Source of the DNA: an uncultured Flavobacteriaceae bacterium
GTDB taxonomy: Bacteria; Bacteroidota; Bacteroidia; Flavobacteriales; Flavobacteriaceae
Reading direction: 5' to 3'
Assembly: GCA_905181615.1 (NCBI GenBank)
Contig: CAJIYH010000002.1
Coordinates: 806,001 to 870,000, forward strand
DNA: 64,000 nt
Part shown: piece by piece, positions 1 to 8,662 of the stretch
Numbering within the stretch: the stretch's first letter is position 1
Layout: each line of letters begins with the position of its first letter
The notes under the pieces: generated by a model
Seen by the model: only the letters and a program-made list of their open reading frames with translations
What the model was told of the DNA's origin: nothing
Databases searched by the model: none
Translations under genes and position numbers: made by a program

Positions 1-1
1 G

Positions 2-466
2 TATTTTGGAGACACCAATTTATATATGGCATCTTCTACCAATCTTATCGATTGGGAGCCAGCGGAGAACATCGAAAACGGTGCTTTAATTTCAGTTCTT
101 CACCCAAGAAAAGGTTTTTTTGATAGCCGATTAGTAGAGTCTGGGCCTTATGCTCAGTATACCAAAAATGGTATTTCGTTAATCTACAATGCCAGTAATG
201 CTGCCAATTATAGCGATCCAAACCTACCTAAATTCACTTATGCTGCAGGACAAGCATTGTTTGATAAAGACAAACCCCATAAGTTAAAAGACCGAACAGA
301 TTCTTATTTCATCTATCCCGACAAGGCTTATGAAAAGATCGGAGAAGTAAACGAGGTTTGTTTCGTTGAAGGACTTGTGTTTTTTAAAGAAAAATGGTTT
401 CTGTATTATGGCACAGCAGACTCCAAAATTGCAGTTGCTGTATACGATCCTCAGGCAAAAAATTAA
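2..466 (+). CDS. GH130-family glycosidase / glycoside phosphorylase, C-terminal part
   Basis: The frame is open from the window edge, so only the last 154 residues are visible. They match the last blades of the five-bladed beta-propeller of GH130 enzymes (mannoside phosphorylases and related mannosidases): an FDSRLVESGP segment, an AAGQALFDKDKP segment, and a final FLYYGTADSKIAVA strand typical of the family's C-terminus. Family members act on beta-mannosides; the exact substrate and whether it is a phosphorylase or hydrolase cannot be told from this fragment. The stop codon directly abuts the end of dsbD on the other strand, with no room for a terminator between them. Confidence 0.8.
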   Translation, partial: YFGDTNLYMASSTNLIDWEPAENIENGALISVLHPRKGFFDSRLVESGPYAQYTKNGISLIYNASNAANYSDPNLPKFTYAAGQALFDKDKPHKLKDRTDSYFIYPDKAYEKIGEVNEVCFVEGLVFFKEKWFLYYGTADSKIAVAVYDPQAKN

Positions 467-2416
467 TTAGTCCTTTTTAATACCCAATTTTAACCATTCG
501 TAATAGGTTTTTGCATCTGTGTACTGAATTGGAGTATTTAAAAGCGTCCCATCTGCTTCCATAAGCACATAATAGGGTTGCGAAGCTGTGTTGAAATTTA
601 AACTCTGAAATGCCGCCCATTGCTCTCCTACTGTGTTTATTTGCTGCACACGCCCATTTGGAAACTTAAAATTAAAAACCTCTGATTCCTCAAGCGGTTT
701 TCGATCGTCAATGTATAGCGATATCAAAACAATATCCTTATTTAAAATCTGAAAAACTTCATCTCGAGACCAAATATTCTCTTCCATTTTTCGGCAGTTA
801 ACACATGCCCAGCCTGTGAAATCTATCAAGATGGGTTTTCCTGTTTCTTTTGCAACTTCTAATCCGGTTTCAAAATCCTTATAACAATCCAATCCGAGCG
901 GACAGTCATTATCCGTTGAGTTAATGCTGTAAAACTCAGGTGGTGGAAAACCGCTCAATAGTTTTAGGGTATTTGTTTTTGAAAACAAACCAAAAGAAAG
1001 ATATGCGGTTAGTAGTAAACTCAAAACCCCTACCCCAATTCTAGTTTTGGAAAGCTTCCTTTTTTGATCGTGTGGAAAACGAATTAATCCAAACAAATAA
1101 AGCGTTAGCGCCACCGAAAGTAAAACCCATATTCCTATAAAAATTTCTCTCTTAAGAATCCCCCAATGAGAAACCAAATCGGCATTCGACAAAAACTTAA
1201 GCGCAAGAGCCAACTCTAAAAATCCTAAAACTACCTTCACTGTTGTCATCCAACCTCCAGATTTAGGAATGGCATTAAGTGCATTTGGAAATAAAGCAAA
1301 GAGTGCAAAGGGTAAGGCAAGTGCAAATCCAAATCCTGTCATTCCAAATGTAAGTTGCATTGCGCCTCCATCGGAAGTTAAACTTCCTGCTAACAAAGAA
1401 CCTAAAATTGGACCTGTACAGGAAAATGAAACTATAGCTAAAGTAAGTGCCATGAAAAAGATTCCAATACCTCCATTTAATGAAGAACTTGAATCTGTGG
1501 AATTACCCCAACTACTGGGCAAGGTCAATTCATAATACCCAAAAAAGGAAAATGCAAAAAATATAAATATTCCAAAAAAGAAAACATTCAATGGAACATT
1601 AGTAGCAATCGAATTCAATATCTCGGGGTTTATACTGTCCAGAAAATGAAAAGGTAAACTCAATAGAATATAAATGAAAACAATAAAGAAGCCGTATAAA
1701 AATGCATTAAAAGCACCTTTCCTCATACTTGTTGCTTGCTTTAGGAAAAAGGAAACCGTAAGCGGTATCATTGGAAATACGCAAGGGGTTAATAAGGCAA
1801 TTAAACCTGCTAGGAAACCAAGCAAAAATAATCCTGAATATGGAGATAAATCTGAATCATCAATCAATGTGTTTTCTAAATACTTTTTATTTTTTAAATC
1901 TAACGTTAATGCAGCAGATTGAACTAAATCTTTCTCTGTTACCCGAAGGCTAGATGTTATCTTTTTATCATTTAAAGACAACGTAAAAGGTTCTGTCCTA
2001 AAAATACACAAACGGTCATCGCATGCCTGGTAATTGATTTCTCCACTAATTTGTTCAAGTGAGATATCTAGAAGCACGAATCGTTGTGTAAAGCTTGCTT
2101 TTTCCTTAAAATAGGGCAAATCAATTTCAAAAATTTGATCATATTCTACACTTGGCTCGCTAGTAGTCATAGAATTTTCTATACTAAAAGCCAGAGAATC
2201 TTTAAAGAAAACAAACTCAGTTGGTAAGGGGCCGTCTTTAAACTCTTTTAAAGTATAGAGGTGCCATTTATCCTTTATTACTGCATCAAACTGAATTTCC
2301 ACAAGTGATTCAGAAACACGATTCAAAGTGGCTGTCCAAACTACAGGCTCACCATCTTCTTGGGCAAAGCCCATAAAACTTATAAGTGCAAATAAAAAAA
2401 AGTAATATTTTTTCAA
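467..2416 (-). CDS. dsbD: Thiol:disulfide interchange protein DsbD
   Basis: A 649-residue inner-membrane protein that passes electrons from cytoplasmic thioredoxin to periplasmic thiol proteins. Visible parts in order: a signal peptide ending FMGFAQ; an N-terminal periplasmic domain with a CDDRLC cysteine pair; a central eight-helix CcdA-like membrane domain (about residues 190-480) with the redox Cys in LLTPCVFPMIPLT and a second Cys in SFSCTGPILG; and a C-terminal thioredoxin domain with the WACVNC active site near residue 537. All three cysteine pairs are present, so it should be functional. Its start overlaps the tilS stop by four bases (ATGA), which implies translational coupling. It may serve cytochrome c maturation, for which CcsBA lies at 54.8 kb. 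Confidence 0.93.
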   Translation of the reverse strand: MKKYYFFLFALISFMGFAQEDGEPVVWTATLNRVSESLVEIQFDAVIKDKWHLYTLKEFKDGPLPTEFVFFKDSLAFSIENSMTTSEPSVEYDQIFEIDLPYFKEKASFTQRFVLLDISLEQISGEINYQACDDRLCIFRTEPFTLSLNDKKITSSLRVTEKDLVQSAALTLDLKNKKYLENTLIDDSDLSPYSGLFLLGFLAGLIALLTPCVFPMIPLTVSFFLKQATSMRKGAFNAFLYGFFIVFIYILLSLPFHFLDSINPEILNSIATNVPLNVFFFGIFIFFAFSFFGYYELTLPSSWGNSTDSSSSLNGGIGIFFMALTLAIVSFSCTGPILGSLLAGSLTSDGGAMQLTFGMTGFGFALALPFALFALFPNALNAIPKSGGWMTTVKVVLGFLELALALKFLSNADLVSHWGILKREIFIGIWVLLSVALTLYLFGLIRFPHDQKRKLSKTRIGVGVLSLLLTAYLSFGLFSKTNTLKLLSGFPPPEFYSINSTDNDCPLGLDCYKDFETGLEVAKETGKPILIDFTGWACVNCRKMEENIWSRDEVFQILNKDIVLISLYIDDRKPLEESEVFNFKFPNGRVQQINTVGEQWAAFQSLNFNTASQPYYVLMEADGTLLNTPIQYTDAKTYYEWLKLGIKKD

Positions 2417-3717
2417 TGGATTTTTAGTATTAATAGATTATTAGTTTCCGAATTTCCAATAAATCGAGCATCAACTCTTTGGCCAATTACCCAAACAATT
2501 TCTTGTTCAGAACAGAGTAACCATTGATTTTCTTTATCTAGTAAGGAAAATTTTTGATCTTTAAAAAACTTACTCATTTTTTTCTTCCCTTGCATTCCAG
2601 CAGGATAAAAATAATCCCCTTTGCGGTATTTACGAAGAATTAAAGGATATTTTAACAAAGTAGTGTTTAATACAGCAGTATCTGGATCAGGTGATCTGTT
2701 TTTTTCAAGCGTCAATTTAACAGGAGTAAGCAGGTCAGCATTTGGAGTCCAAAAAATTTCATCTGAATCTGCCGAATTCGTTATGGGACCCAAAAATAAA
2801 ACTTCTCGGTCTCGAATTAAACGATGCGATTGGGAAATTAATTGTTTCCCACTCTGCGCTTCCAGCAAGGAAAATAAATCGGGTAGGTTACCAAAACCAT
2901 AGGGGAAAAACAATGCGTGAAGGTAATAAGCTGGTGGTTTCAACTCCTTTAATGCTTCAATAGCAATGGAGGTTCCTTGTTTCTTAGCAATAAAATTTTT
3001 TTGTTTAAAAGCATCCAAAACGCCCTTCAGAGCCTCCTGAGCTAGACTTATGTTTTCAAAAGTATGTGCAACTTGTTGTAAAAGGTTTTCATTAGAAGCT
3101 TTCCATTGAGGAACTACATGGTGTCGAATATGATTGCGCAAATAATCGTCTTTTGCATTGGAAGCATCCTCGCTCCAGTTAAGCCCTTTATCATTTGCAT
3201 AACCTTCTATTTCATCTTTAGAAAAAGGCAATAAAGGCCTGAGAATTGTATCGGTCGAAATTCCACGTAACCCTTTCAAACCAGTTCCCCTTCCTACATT
3301 AATCAGAAAAGTTTCTAATTGGTCGTCTAAATGATGTCCTGTAAGGATATGTGAAAATTCATATTCAGATTTTAATTCGTTGAACCAAGCATATCGTAGA
3401 TCACGAGCTGCCATTTGAATCGAAATCTTGTTGTGATCTGCAAATTGTTTTGTTTCAAACTTTTTAGTGTAGAATGGAATTTTGTGTTGCTCACAAAGAG
3501 AAGCACAAAAAACAGCATCTTTTTCGCTTGCATCAGCACGCAAATCAAAATTACAATGTGCAACAGAAAAGGAGATGTTGTTTTGATGTAATAAGTCGAG
3601 TAAAACCCTACTATCCAATCCTCCACTGAAGGCCAACAATAATTTTTGATCACAGAAATTATTGAATTCTTTATCAATATGTAATTTAAAGTGGCTATTC
3701 ACACTGCAAAAATACAT
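2413..3717 (-). CDS. tilS: tRNA(Ile)-lysidine synthetase TilS
   Basis: This N-type ATP pyrophosphatase attaches lysine to C34 of tRNA-Ile(CAU), changing its decoding from AUG to AUA. The PP-loop SGGLDS is at residues 31-36, followed by the GHHLDDQLET segment and the RNHIRHHVVP motif typical of TilS. The C-terminal TilS domain is recognisable from RKYRKGDYFYPAGMQGKKK. The length of 434 residues is normal. The ATG start is uncertain: a TATTTTTG sequence resembling a -7 box overlaps it, and GTG at codon 6 would also give a plausible N-terminus. It is co-transcribed with dsbD (four-base overlap) and divergent from the arginine operon. Confidence 0.92.
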   Translation of the reverse strand: MYFCSVNSHFKLHIDKEFNNFCDQKLLLAFSGGLDSRVLLDLLHQNNISFSVAHCNFDLRADASEKDAVFCASLCEQHKIPFYTKKFETKQFADHNKISIQMAARDLRYAWFNELKSEYEFSHILTGHHLDDQLETFLINVGRGTGLKGLRGISTDTILRPLLPFSKDEIEGYANDKGLNWSEDASNAKDDYLRNHIRHHVVPQWKASNENLLQQVAHTFENISLAQEALKGVLDAFKQKNFIAKKQGTSIAIEALKELKPPAYYLHALFFPYGFGNLPDLFSLLEAQSGKQLISQSHRLIRDREVLFLGPITNSADSDEIFWTPNADLLTPVKLTLEKNRSPDPDTAVLNTTLLKYPLILRKYRKGDYFYPAGMQGKKKMSKFFKDQKFSLLDKENQWLLCSEQEIVWVIGQRVDARFIGNSETNNLLILKIH

Positions 3718-3741
3718 GAAACTAAAACAAAATGTGTGTTT

Positions 3742-3774
3742 TTTGAGAAATTCGAAAAAATGACACTAAGTTTG
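3742..3774 (+). promoter_or_regulatory. Promoter of the arginine operon
   Basis: TTTG at 3742-3745, a 21-base spacer, then TAAGTTTG at 3767-3774. This fits the Bacteroidota housekeeping consensus (TTTG about 20 bases upstream of TAnnTTTG). Transcription would start near 3780, about 30 bases upstream of the leader peptide start codon. Confidence 0.55.
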
Positions 3775-3811
3775 GTACTTTAGCAATAATGTGGCAACTT
3801 TGATAAATCTT

Positions 3812-3895
3812 ATGAAAGAAAACAATACATATATGAACCCTGCTTCTGTTCCAACGAACAGCAGATGTCCTCGTGTATTCTGTCGCCGCCCCTAG
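3812..3895 (+). CDS. Putative arginine operon leader peptide (27 aa)
   Basis: A short frame starts with ATG just after the predicted transcription start and encodes 27 residues. The second half is Arg- and Cys-rich (SRCPRVFCRRP, then TAG), with Arg at codons 18, 21, 25 and 26. It lies between a good promoter and the first gene of the arginine operon. Regulatory amino acid codons near the end of a short leader are the hallmark of ribosome-mediated attenuation (as in his, trp and ilv leaders), so an arginine-sensing leader is the natural reading. A second in-frame ATG at 3833 could also serve as start. The stop codon lies in the loop of a small hairpin. Translation and function are inferred, not shown. 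Confidence 0.55.
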   Translation: MKENNTYMNPASVPTNSRCPRVFCRRP

Positions 3896-3900
3896 GGGTG
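3887..3900 (+). promoter_or_regulatory. Hairpin over the leader stop codon, possible attenuator element
   Basis: CGCCC and GGGTG can form a 5-bp stem (one G-U pair) with the loop CTAG, which holds the leader peptide stop codon. A second sequence, AGGTGCG near 3920, could compete for part of the left arm. From 3950 to 3970 the DNA is T-rich (TATATTTTTATCTTTTT), but no strong hairpin precedes it. The region to 3981 has no other obvious content. Confidence 0.35.
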
Positions 3901-3981
3901 ATATTCTTTACGGAATTTAGGTGCGTCCGGTTTCAGTTTCAACTTCTTATATTTTTATCTTTTTAACTTAAAATTTCAATA

Positions 3982-4548
3982 ATGGAAATCGTTATTGCCA
4001 GCTCAAACTACATACATTATTCAAAGACAATTAGTCTCTGTATAGATGAATCTGCCAAAGATCGCGGGACAGGAATTGCCAGAAGAACTCCCGAATATAT
4101 ATCCAAAAAAATGCGAAACGGCAATTCTGTAATCGCTCTTGAAAACGACAAATTTGCAGGCTTTTGTTATATAGAGGTTTGGGGACATGGAAATTATGTT
4201 GCCCATTCGGGACTCATCGTTTCCCCAGAGTTTAGGGGGCAAGGTCTTGCAAAGAAAATAAAGAAAACAGTTTTTGAATTGTCTTTAGAAAAATACCCTG
4301 GTGCAAAAATATTTGGAATTACAACAGGTCAGGCTGTCATGAAAATAAATTATGAATTGGGATATAAGCCGGTTCATTTTTCTGAACTTACAGATGATCC
4401 AGAGTTCTGGAAAGGTTGTCAGACCTGTAAAAACTATGATGTTCTAACACGAACAGAACGCAGTATGTGCTTATGCACAGGAATGCTTCATGATCCAAAT
4501 CAAGCTAAAAAAACTCAAACAAACACGACTAATAAAGAAACGAAATGA
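3982..4548 (+). CDS. GNAT-family acyltransferase, probable N-acyl-glutamate synthase of the arginine pathway
   Basis: A 188-residue GNAT protein. The acyl-CoA binding region is visible as GLIVSPEFRGQGLAKKI (about residues 77-93), followed by the helix-strand pair ending INYELGYKPV. The C-terminus carries four closely spaced Cys (CQTCKNYD and MCLCTG), a possible metal or structural site. It is the first gene of the arginine operon and overlaps argG by four bases. No other glutamate N-acyltransferase and no argJ is present in the operon, so this protein probably does the first step, acetylating or succinylating glutamate. The function rests on family plus context. Confidence 0.7.
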   Translation: MEIVIASSNYIHYSKTISLCIDESAKDRGTGIARRTPEYISKKMRNGNSVIALENDKFAGFCYIEVWGHGNYVAHSGLIVSPEFRGQGLAKKIKKTVFELSLEKYPGAKIFGITTGQAVMKINYELGYKPVHFSELTDDPEFWKGCQTCKNYDVLTRTERSMCLCTGMLHDPNQAKKTQTNTTNKETK

Positions 4549-5735
4549 AAAAATTAGTACTCGCATACAGTGGAGGTCTAGACACTTCTTATTGTCTTAA
4601 AACACTTTCTAAAGAAGGGTATGAAGTTCATGCTGTTAGTGTAAATACAGGAGGATTTTCTCCAGACAAAATTATCGAACAAGAATCGAAAGCCATGCAA
4701 ATGGGGGCAAGTTCTTATACTTCTATCGATGCTCTAGATTCGTTTTATAAAAAAATAGTTAAATACTTAGTTTTTGGAAACGTCCTGAAAAATAACAGTT
4801 ATCCGCTTTCGGTAAGCGCAGAACGGATTGTTCAAGCAGTAGAAATTATTTCGTATGCAAAAAGAATTGATGCTCAATTCATCGCACACGGAAGTACAGG
4901 AGCTGGAAATGATCAGGTACGATTTGATTTAATATTCCAAGTTTTAGCTCCCGCAATAAAAATTATAACTCCAATAAGAGACCAACAACTATCTAGAGAA
5001 GCTGAAATAGAATATCTAAAATCTGAAGGAATTGAAATGTCTTGGGAAAAAGCACAATATTCTATTAACCAAGGGCTTTGGGGAACTAGTGTTGGTGGTA
5101 GTGAAACCCTAACATCGGACAAAGCGCTTCCGAGCACTGCATACCCAAGTCAGTTAACCGAATCAGAACCTAAGCAAATTACTCTTGATTTTGAACACGG
5201 AGAAATATCTGGAATCAATGGAGTAAAAGGCAATCCAGTAGCGCTGATTCAGCAGGTGCAAGAAGTTGCCAAAGGATATGCCATTGGTCGCGACATTCAT
5301 GTTGGAGACACCATTATTGGAATTAAAGGCCGAGTTGGTTTTGAAGCTGCGGCACCCTTAATTATAATCAAAGCACACCACTTATTAGAGAAACATACCC
5401 TCTCAAAATGGCAACAATTTCAGAAAGAACAATTGGGAAGTTTCTACGGCATGCTTTTACACGAAGGAAATTATCTGGATGCGGTTATGCGCGATATTGA
5501 ATCGTTCCTAGAAAGCAGCCAGAAAACTGTAAATGGTTCAGTAATAATTACCCTCCACCCATACCGATTTGAATTAGAAGGCATACAATCGCCTAATGAT
5601 TTAATGAATGCCTCTTTTGGAAGTTATGGAGAAATGAATAAGGGTTGGACCGCAGAAGATGCAAAAGGTTTTATTAAAATAATAGCAAATGCACATAGCA
5701 TTTACGGGAGTGTAAATAATAAAGATTCGAAATGA
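4545..5735 (+). CDS. argG: Argininosuccinate synthase
   Basis: Joins citrulline and aspartate with ATP to form argininosuccinate, the penultimate step to arginine. The N-terminal PP-loop reads AYSGGLDTSYCL (residues 8-19), and the HGSTGAGNDQVRFD segment that contacts citrulline and aspartate is intact near residues 120-133. Length (396 aa) is typical. Start and stop both overlap the neighbouring genes by four bases (ATGA), indicating translational coupling with the GNAT gene upstream and argC downstream. Confidence 0.96.
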   Translation: MKKLVLAYSGGLDTSYCLKTLSKEGYEVHAVSVNTGGFSPDKIIEQESKAMQMGASSYTSIDALDSFYKKIVKYLVFGNVLKNNSYPLSVSAERIVQAVEIISYAKRIDAQFIAHGSTGAGNDQVRFDLIFQVLAPAIKIITPIRDQQLSREAEIEYLKSEGIEMSWEKAQYSINQGLWGTSVGGSETLTSDKALPSTAYPSQLTESEPKQITLDFEHGEISGINGVKGNPVALIQQVQEVAKGYAIGRDIHVGDTIIGIKGRVGFEAAAPLIIIKAHHLLEKHTLSKWQQFQKEQLGSFYGMLLHEGNYLDAVMRDIESFLESSQKTVNGSVIITLHPYRFELEGIQSPNDLMNASFGSYGEMNKGWTAEDAKGFIKIIANAHSIYGSVNNKDSK

Positions 5736-6706
5736 AAACAGCAGGAATTATAGGAGGTTCAGGATATACAGGCGGAGAACTACTCAGATTAGTTCTTAAC
5801 CATCCGGGTTTAGATTTGAACTTTGTGTACAGCACAACAAGACCTGGATTTGCAATAAGTGATACACATCCCGATTTATTGGGATCAACCGAAATGAACT
5901 TTACGGATCAAGTCAACACAAAAGTCGATGTCGTTTTTCTTTGCTTAGGTCACGGAAATTCTTCAAAGTTTTTGGAACAAAATATTTTTTCTGCCAATAC
6001 GCTAATCATCGATTTGAGTAATGATTTTAGGTTATCTGCCAACAGTGGATTTATGGGACGTAAATTTGTTTATGGATTACCAGAACTAAACAAAGAAGCA
6101 ATTGAACAATCAACTGCTGTTGCAAACCCAGGCTGTTTTGCTACTGCAATTCAATTGGCTTTACTTCCATTAGCAGAAGCTAAAAAGTTAAACAACAGCA
6201 TCCACGTCAATGCAACTACAGGAAGTACAGGAGCTGGAGTTGGTCTTTCGGCGACAGCGCATTTCAGTTGGAGAAACAATAATATGTCGTGGTACAAACC
6301 TTTTACACATCAGCATTTAGGAGAGATAAATGAAACTCTTGACTCCCTTCAAGAAGGGCAAACTAATATGCATTTTCTTCCACAGCGAGGTGATTTTACC
6401 CGCGGTATTTTTGCAACCGCATATACAGCATTCGATGGAAGCTTAGAAGAAGCAGTTGATATGTATTCTAACTATTATAAAAACGATCCTTTTACCCATA
6501 TTTCTAAACAAGAAATTGCTTTGAAACAAGTAATAAATTCAAACAACTGTTTCCTTCACCTATTCCTTCATGAAGGAACTTTATTAATTACTTCTGTAAT
6601 CGATAATTTAATTAAAGGTGCTTCTGGTCAAGCCATTCAAAATATGAATTTGATTTTTGGATGGGAAGAACGACTTGGATTAGACATCAAATCATCTATA
6701 TTTTAA
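5732..6706 (+). CDS. argC: N-acetyl-/N-succinyl-gamma-glutamyl-phosphate reductase
   Basis: An NADPH-dependent reductase that converts the N-acyl-glutamyl phosphate made by ArgB into the semialdehyde. The N-terminal Rossmann motif GGSGYTGGELLRL is at residues 8-20. The catalytic Cys lies in VANPGCFATA, and the ATTGSTGAG loop follows. At 324 residues it is of normal length. It overlaps argG by four bases and is followed after 15 bases by proC. Confidence 0.95.
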   Translation: MKTAGIIGGSGYTGGELLRLVLNHPGLDLNFVYSTTRPGFAISDTHPDLLGSTEMNFTDQVNTKVDVVFLCLGHGNSSKFLEQNIFSANTLIIDLSNDFRLSANSGFMGRKFVYGLPELNKEAIEQSTAVANPGCFATAIQLALLPLAEAKKLNNSIHVNATTGSTGAGVGLSATAHFSWRNNNMSWYKPFTHQHLGEINETLDSLQEGQTNMHFLPQRGDFTRGIFATAYTAFDGSLEEAVDMYSNYYKNDPFTHISKQEIALKQVINSNNCFLHLFLHEGTLLITSVIDNLIKGASGQAIQNMNLIFGWEERLGLDIKSSIF

Positions 6707-6721
6707 CCCCAAATAAACAAT

Positions 6722-7516
6722 ATGAAAATAGCAATAATAGGAACTGGAAACCTGGGCTTAAGTATCGCAAAAGGATTGATAATTAACAATACCATTACAA
6801 CCCTATACCTTACCAAAAGAGACCTCAACGGACTTTCGGAATATAAAGACCACAAAAACGTATTCTTAACCTCAGATAATGCGGAAGCAATCCGCAACTC
6901 AGACATTATCATTTTTGCAGTTCAACCGGGTCAATTTGAAAATATTTTGACTTCGATTAAAAACGAATTAACCGACAAGCATGTTCTAATATCTACCATT
7001 ACAGGATTTAAGATTGAACGCATTGAAGCCCTTATTGGATATAAATTTCCAATCATCAGAAGCATGCCCAATACCGCAATTTCTGTTGGTAAATCAATGA
7101 CATGTATCTGCTCTAATGTGGTGGGTAAAAAGAGAATCGATATCGCATCTGCTATATTTAATGGCTTGGGAACTTCAATAACCATTGGAGAAGAACACAT
7201 GCAAGCAGCGACAGTAATTTGCGCCAGTGGAATTGCTTTCTGGATGCGTCTAATTAGAGCCATGACTCAAGGTGGAGTTCAACTTGGGTTTGAAGCAAAA
7301 GAAGCCATGGATATGTCGGTATATACAGCATTGGGTGCAGCCTCACTTTTAATAGAAAACAAATCACATCCAGAGGCAGAAATAGACAAAGTAACAACCC
7401 CGCGCGGATGTACTATTACAGGTTTGAACGAAATGGAACATCAAGGTCTTAGCTCTTCTTTAATTCAAGGTCTAGCGGCATCATTTCATAAAATTAATGA
7501 AATTTCAACGCAATAA
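6722..7516 (+). CDS. proC: Pyrroline-5-carboxylate reductase (ProC-like)
   Basis: This 264-residue enzyme reduces pyrroline-5-carboxylate to proline using NAD(P)H. The N-terminus IAIIGTGNLGLSIAKGL is a dinucleotide-binding motif, RSMPNTAISVGKSMT matches the conserved ProC segment, and the C-terminal dimerisation helix carries the VTTPRGCTITGLNEME motif (the usual TSPGGTT region). Its place inside the arginine operon, as in other Bacteroidota, links proline and arginine synthesis through the shared glutamate-semialdehyde/ornithine node. Confidence 0.9.
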   Translation: MKIAIIGTGNLGLSIAKGLIINNTITTLYLTKRDLNGLSEYKDHKNVFLTSDNAEAIRNSDIIIFAVQPGQFENILTSIKNELTDKHVLISTITGFKIERIEALIGYKFPIIRSMPNTAISVGKSMTCICSNVVGKKRIDIASAIFNGLGTSITIGEEHMQAATVICASGIAFWMRLIRAMTQGGVQLGFEAKEAMDMSVYTALGAASLLIENKSHPEAEIDKVTTPRGCTITGLNEMEHQGLSSSLIQGLAASFHKINEISTQ

Positions 7517-7519
7517 ACT

Positions 7520-8659
7520 ATGAAACTATTTGATGTTTATCCACTTTACGATGTAACGCCTGTAAAGGCAAAAGACGTTTTTGTTTATGATGAAAATGGA
7601 ACTGAATATCTAGACCTTTATGGAGGACATGCTGTTATTTCTATTGGACACGGACATCCACATTACATTAAAAAACTAAAAGATCAATTGGATAATATAG
7701 GGTTCTATTCAAATGCAATTCAGAATCCATTGCAACAAGAATTAGCAGATGCTATTGGACACCAATCGTGCTGTCATGACTACCAATTATTCTTGTGTAG
7801 TTCGGGTGCAGAAGCAATTGAAAATGCACTAAAATTAGCCTCTTTTCATACCCAAAAAAAAAGAATCATAGCGTTTAGAAATGCGTTTCATGGCAGAACC
7901 AGTGCAGCAGTTGCAGCAACTGATAACCCCAATATAAATGCGCCTTTAAACAAGCAACAAAAAGTTACTTTTTTAGAATTCAACGATTCAGAAGGTCTAG
8001 AAAATGAATTGCAAAAAGGAGATGTTTGTGCAGTAATTTTTGAAGCCATTCAAGGTGTAGGCGGACTGGATCAACCCTCGGAAGCGTTTGTTTATGATAT
8101 GGATCGCTTATGTAAAAAATATAACTCTTGCTTAATTGCCGACGAAGTTCAATCCGGTTTTGGAAGAACAGGCACTTTCTTTGCTTATCAAAAGTATGCA
8201 ATACAACCACATATTGTAACCATGGCAAAAGGAATGGGAAATGGATTTCCGATTGGCGGAATCTTGGTTCATCCAAGTATAGAAGCTAAATATGGCATGC
8301 TAGGAACTACCTTTGGCGGAAATCATTTGGCTTGTGCAGCTTCGGTTGCCGTGTTATATGTTTTAGAAAAAGAAAGACTTCAAGAAAAATCAAAAGAACT
8401 TGAAGCCTATTTCATGAATCAGGCTAAAGATATTTTGGAAGTAAAGCAGATAAAAGGACGTGGTTTGATGTTAGGACTTGAATTTAATTTTGAAGTTGGA
8501 GCCTTGCGTAAAACTCTGATTTATGATAAAAAGATATTCACCGGAGGCAGTAGCAATAAAAATCTGTTGAGAATTTTACCTCCTTTAACAGTTCAGAAAA
8601 AACACATCGATTACTTCTTTAAAAGCCTAAAAGAAGCCCTTACAGAATATAAAAATTAA
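7520..8659 (+). CDS. argD: Acetyl-/succinyl-ornithine aminotransferase
   Basis: A PLP-dependent class III aminotransferase of 379 residues that makes N-acyl-ornithine from the ArgC product with glutamate as donor. Visible landmarks are SSGAEAIENALKLA (phosphate binding), FHGRT, the DEVQSGFGRTG segment with the Asp that contacts the pyridine nitrogen, and the Schiff-base lysine in MAKGMGNGFPIGG. It starts three bases after proC and ends three bases before argF'. Confidence 0.93.
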   Translation: MKLFDVYPLYDVTPVKAKDVFVYDENGTEYLDLYGGHAVISIGHGHPHYIKKLKDQLDNIGFYSNAIQNPLQQELADAIGHQSCCHDYQLFLCSSGAEAIENALKLASFHTQKKRIIAFRNAFHGRTSAAVAATDNPNINAPLNKQQKVTFLEFNDSEGLENELQKGDVCAVIFEAIQGVGGLDQPSEAFVYDMDRLCKKYNSCLIADEVQSGFGRTGTFFAYQKYAIQPHIVTMAKGMGNGFPIGGILVHPSIEAKYGMLGTTFGGNHLACAASVAVLYVLEKERLQEKSKELEAYFMNQAKDILEVKQIKGRGLMLGLEFNFEVGALRKTLIYDKKIFTGGSSNKNLLRILPPLTVQKKHIDYFFKSLKEALTEYKN

Positions 8660-8662
8660 CAT

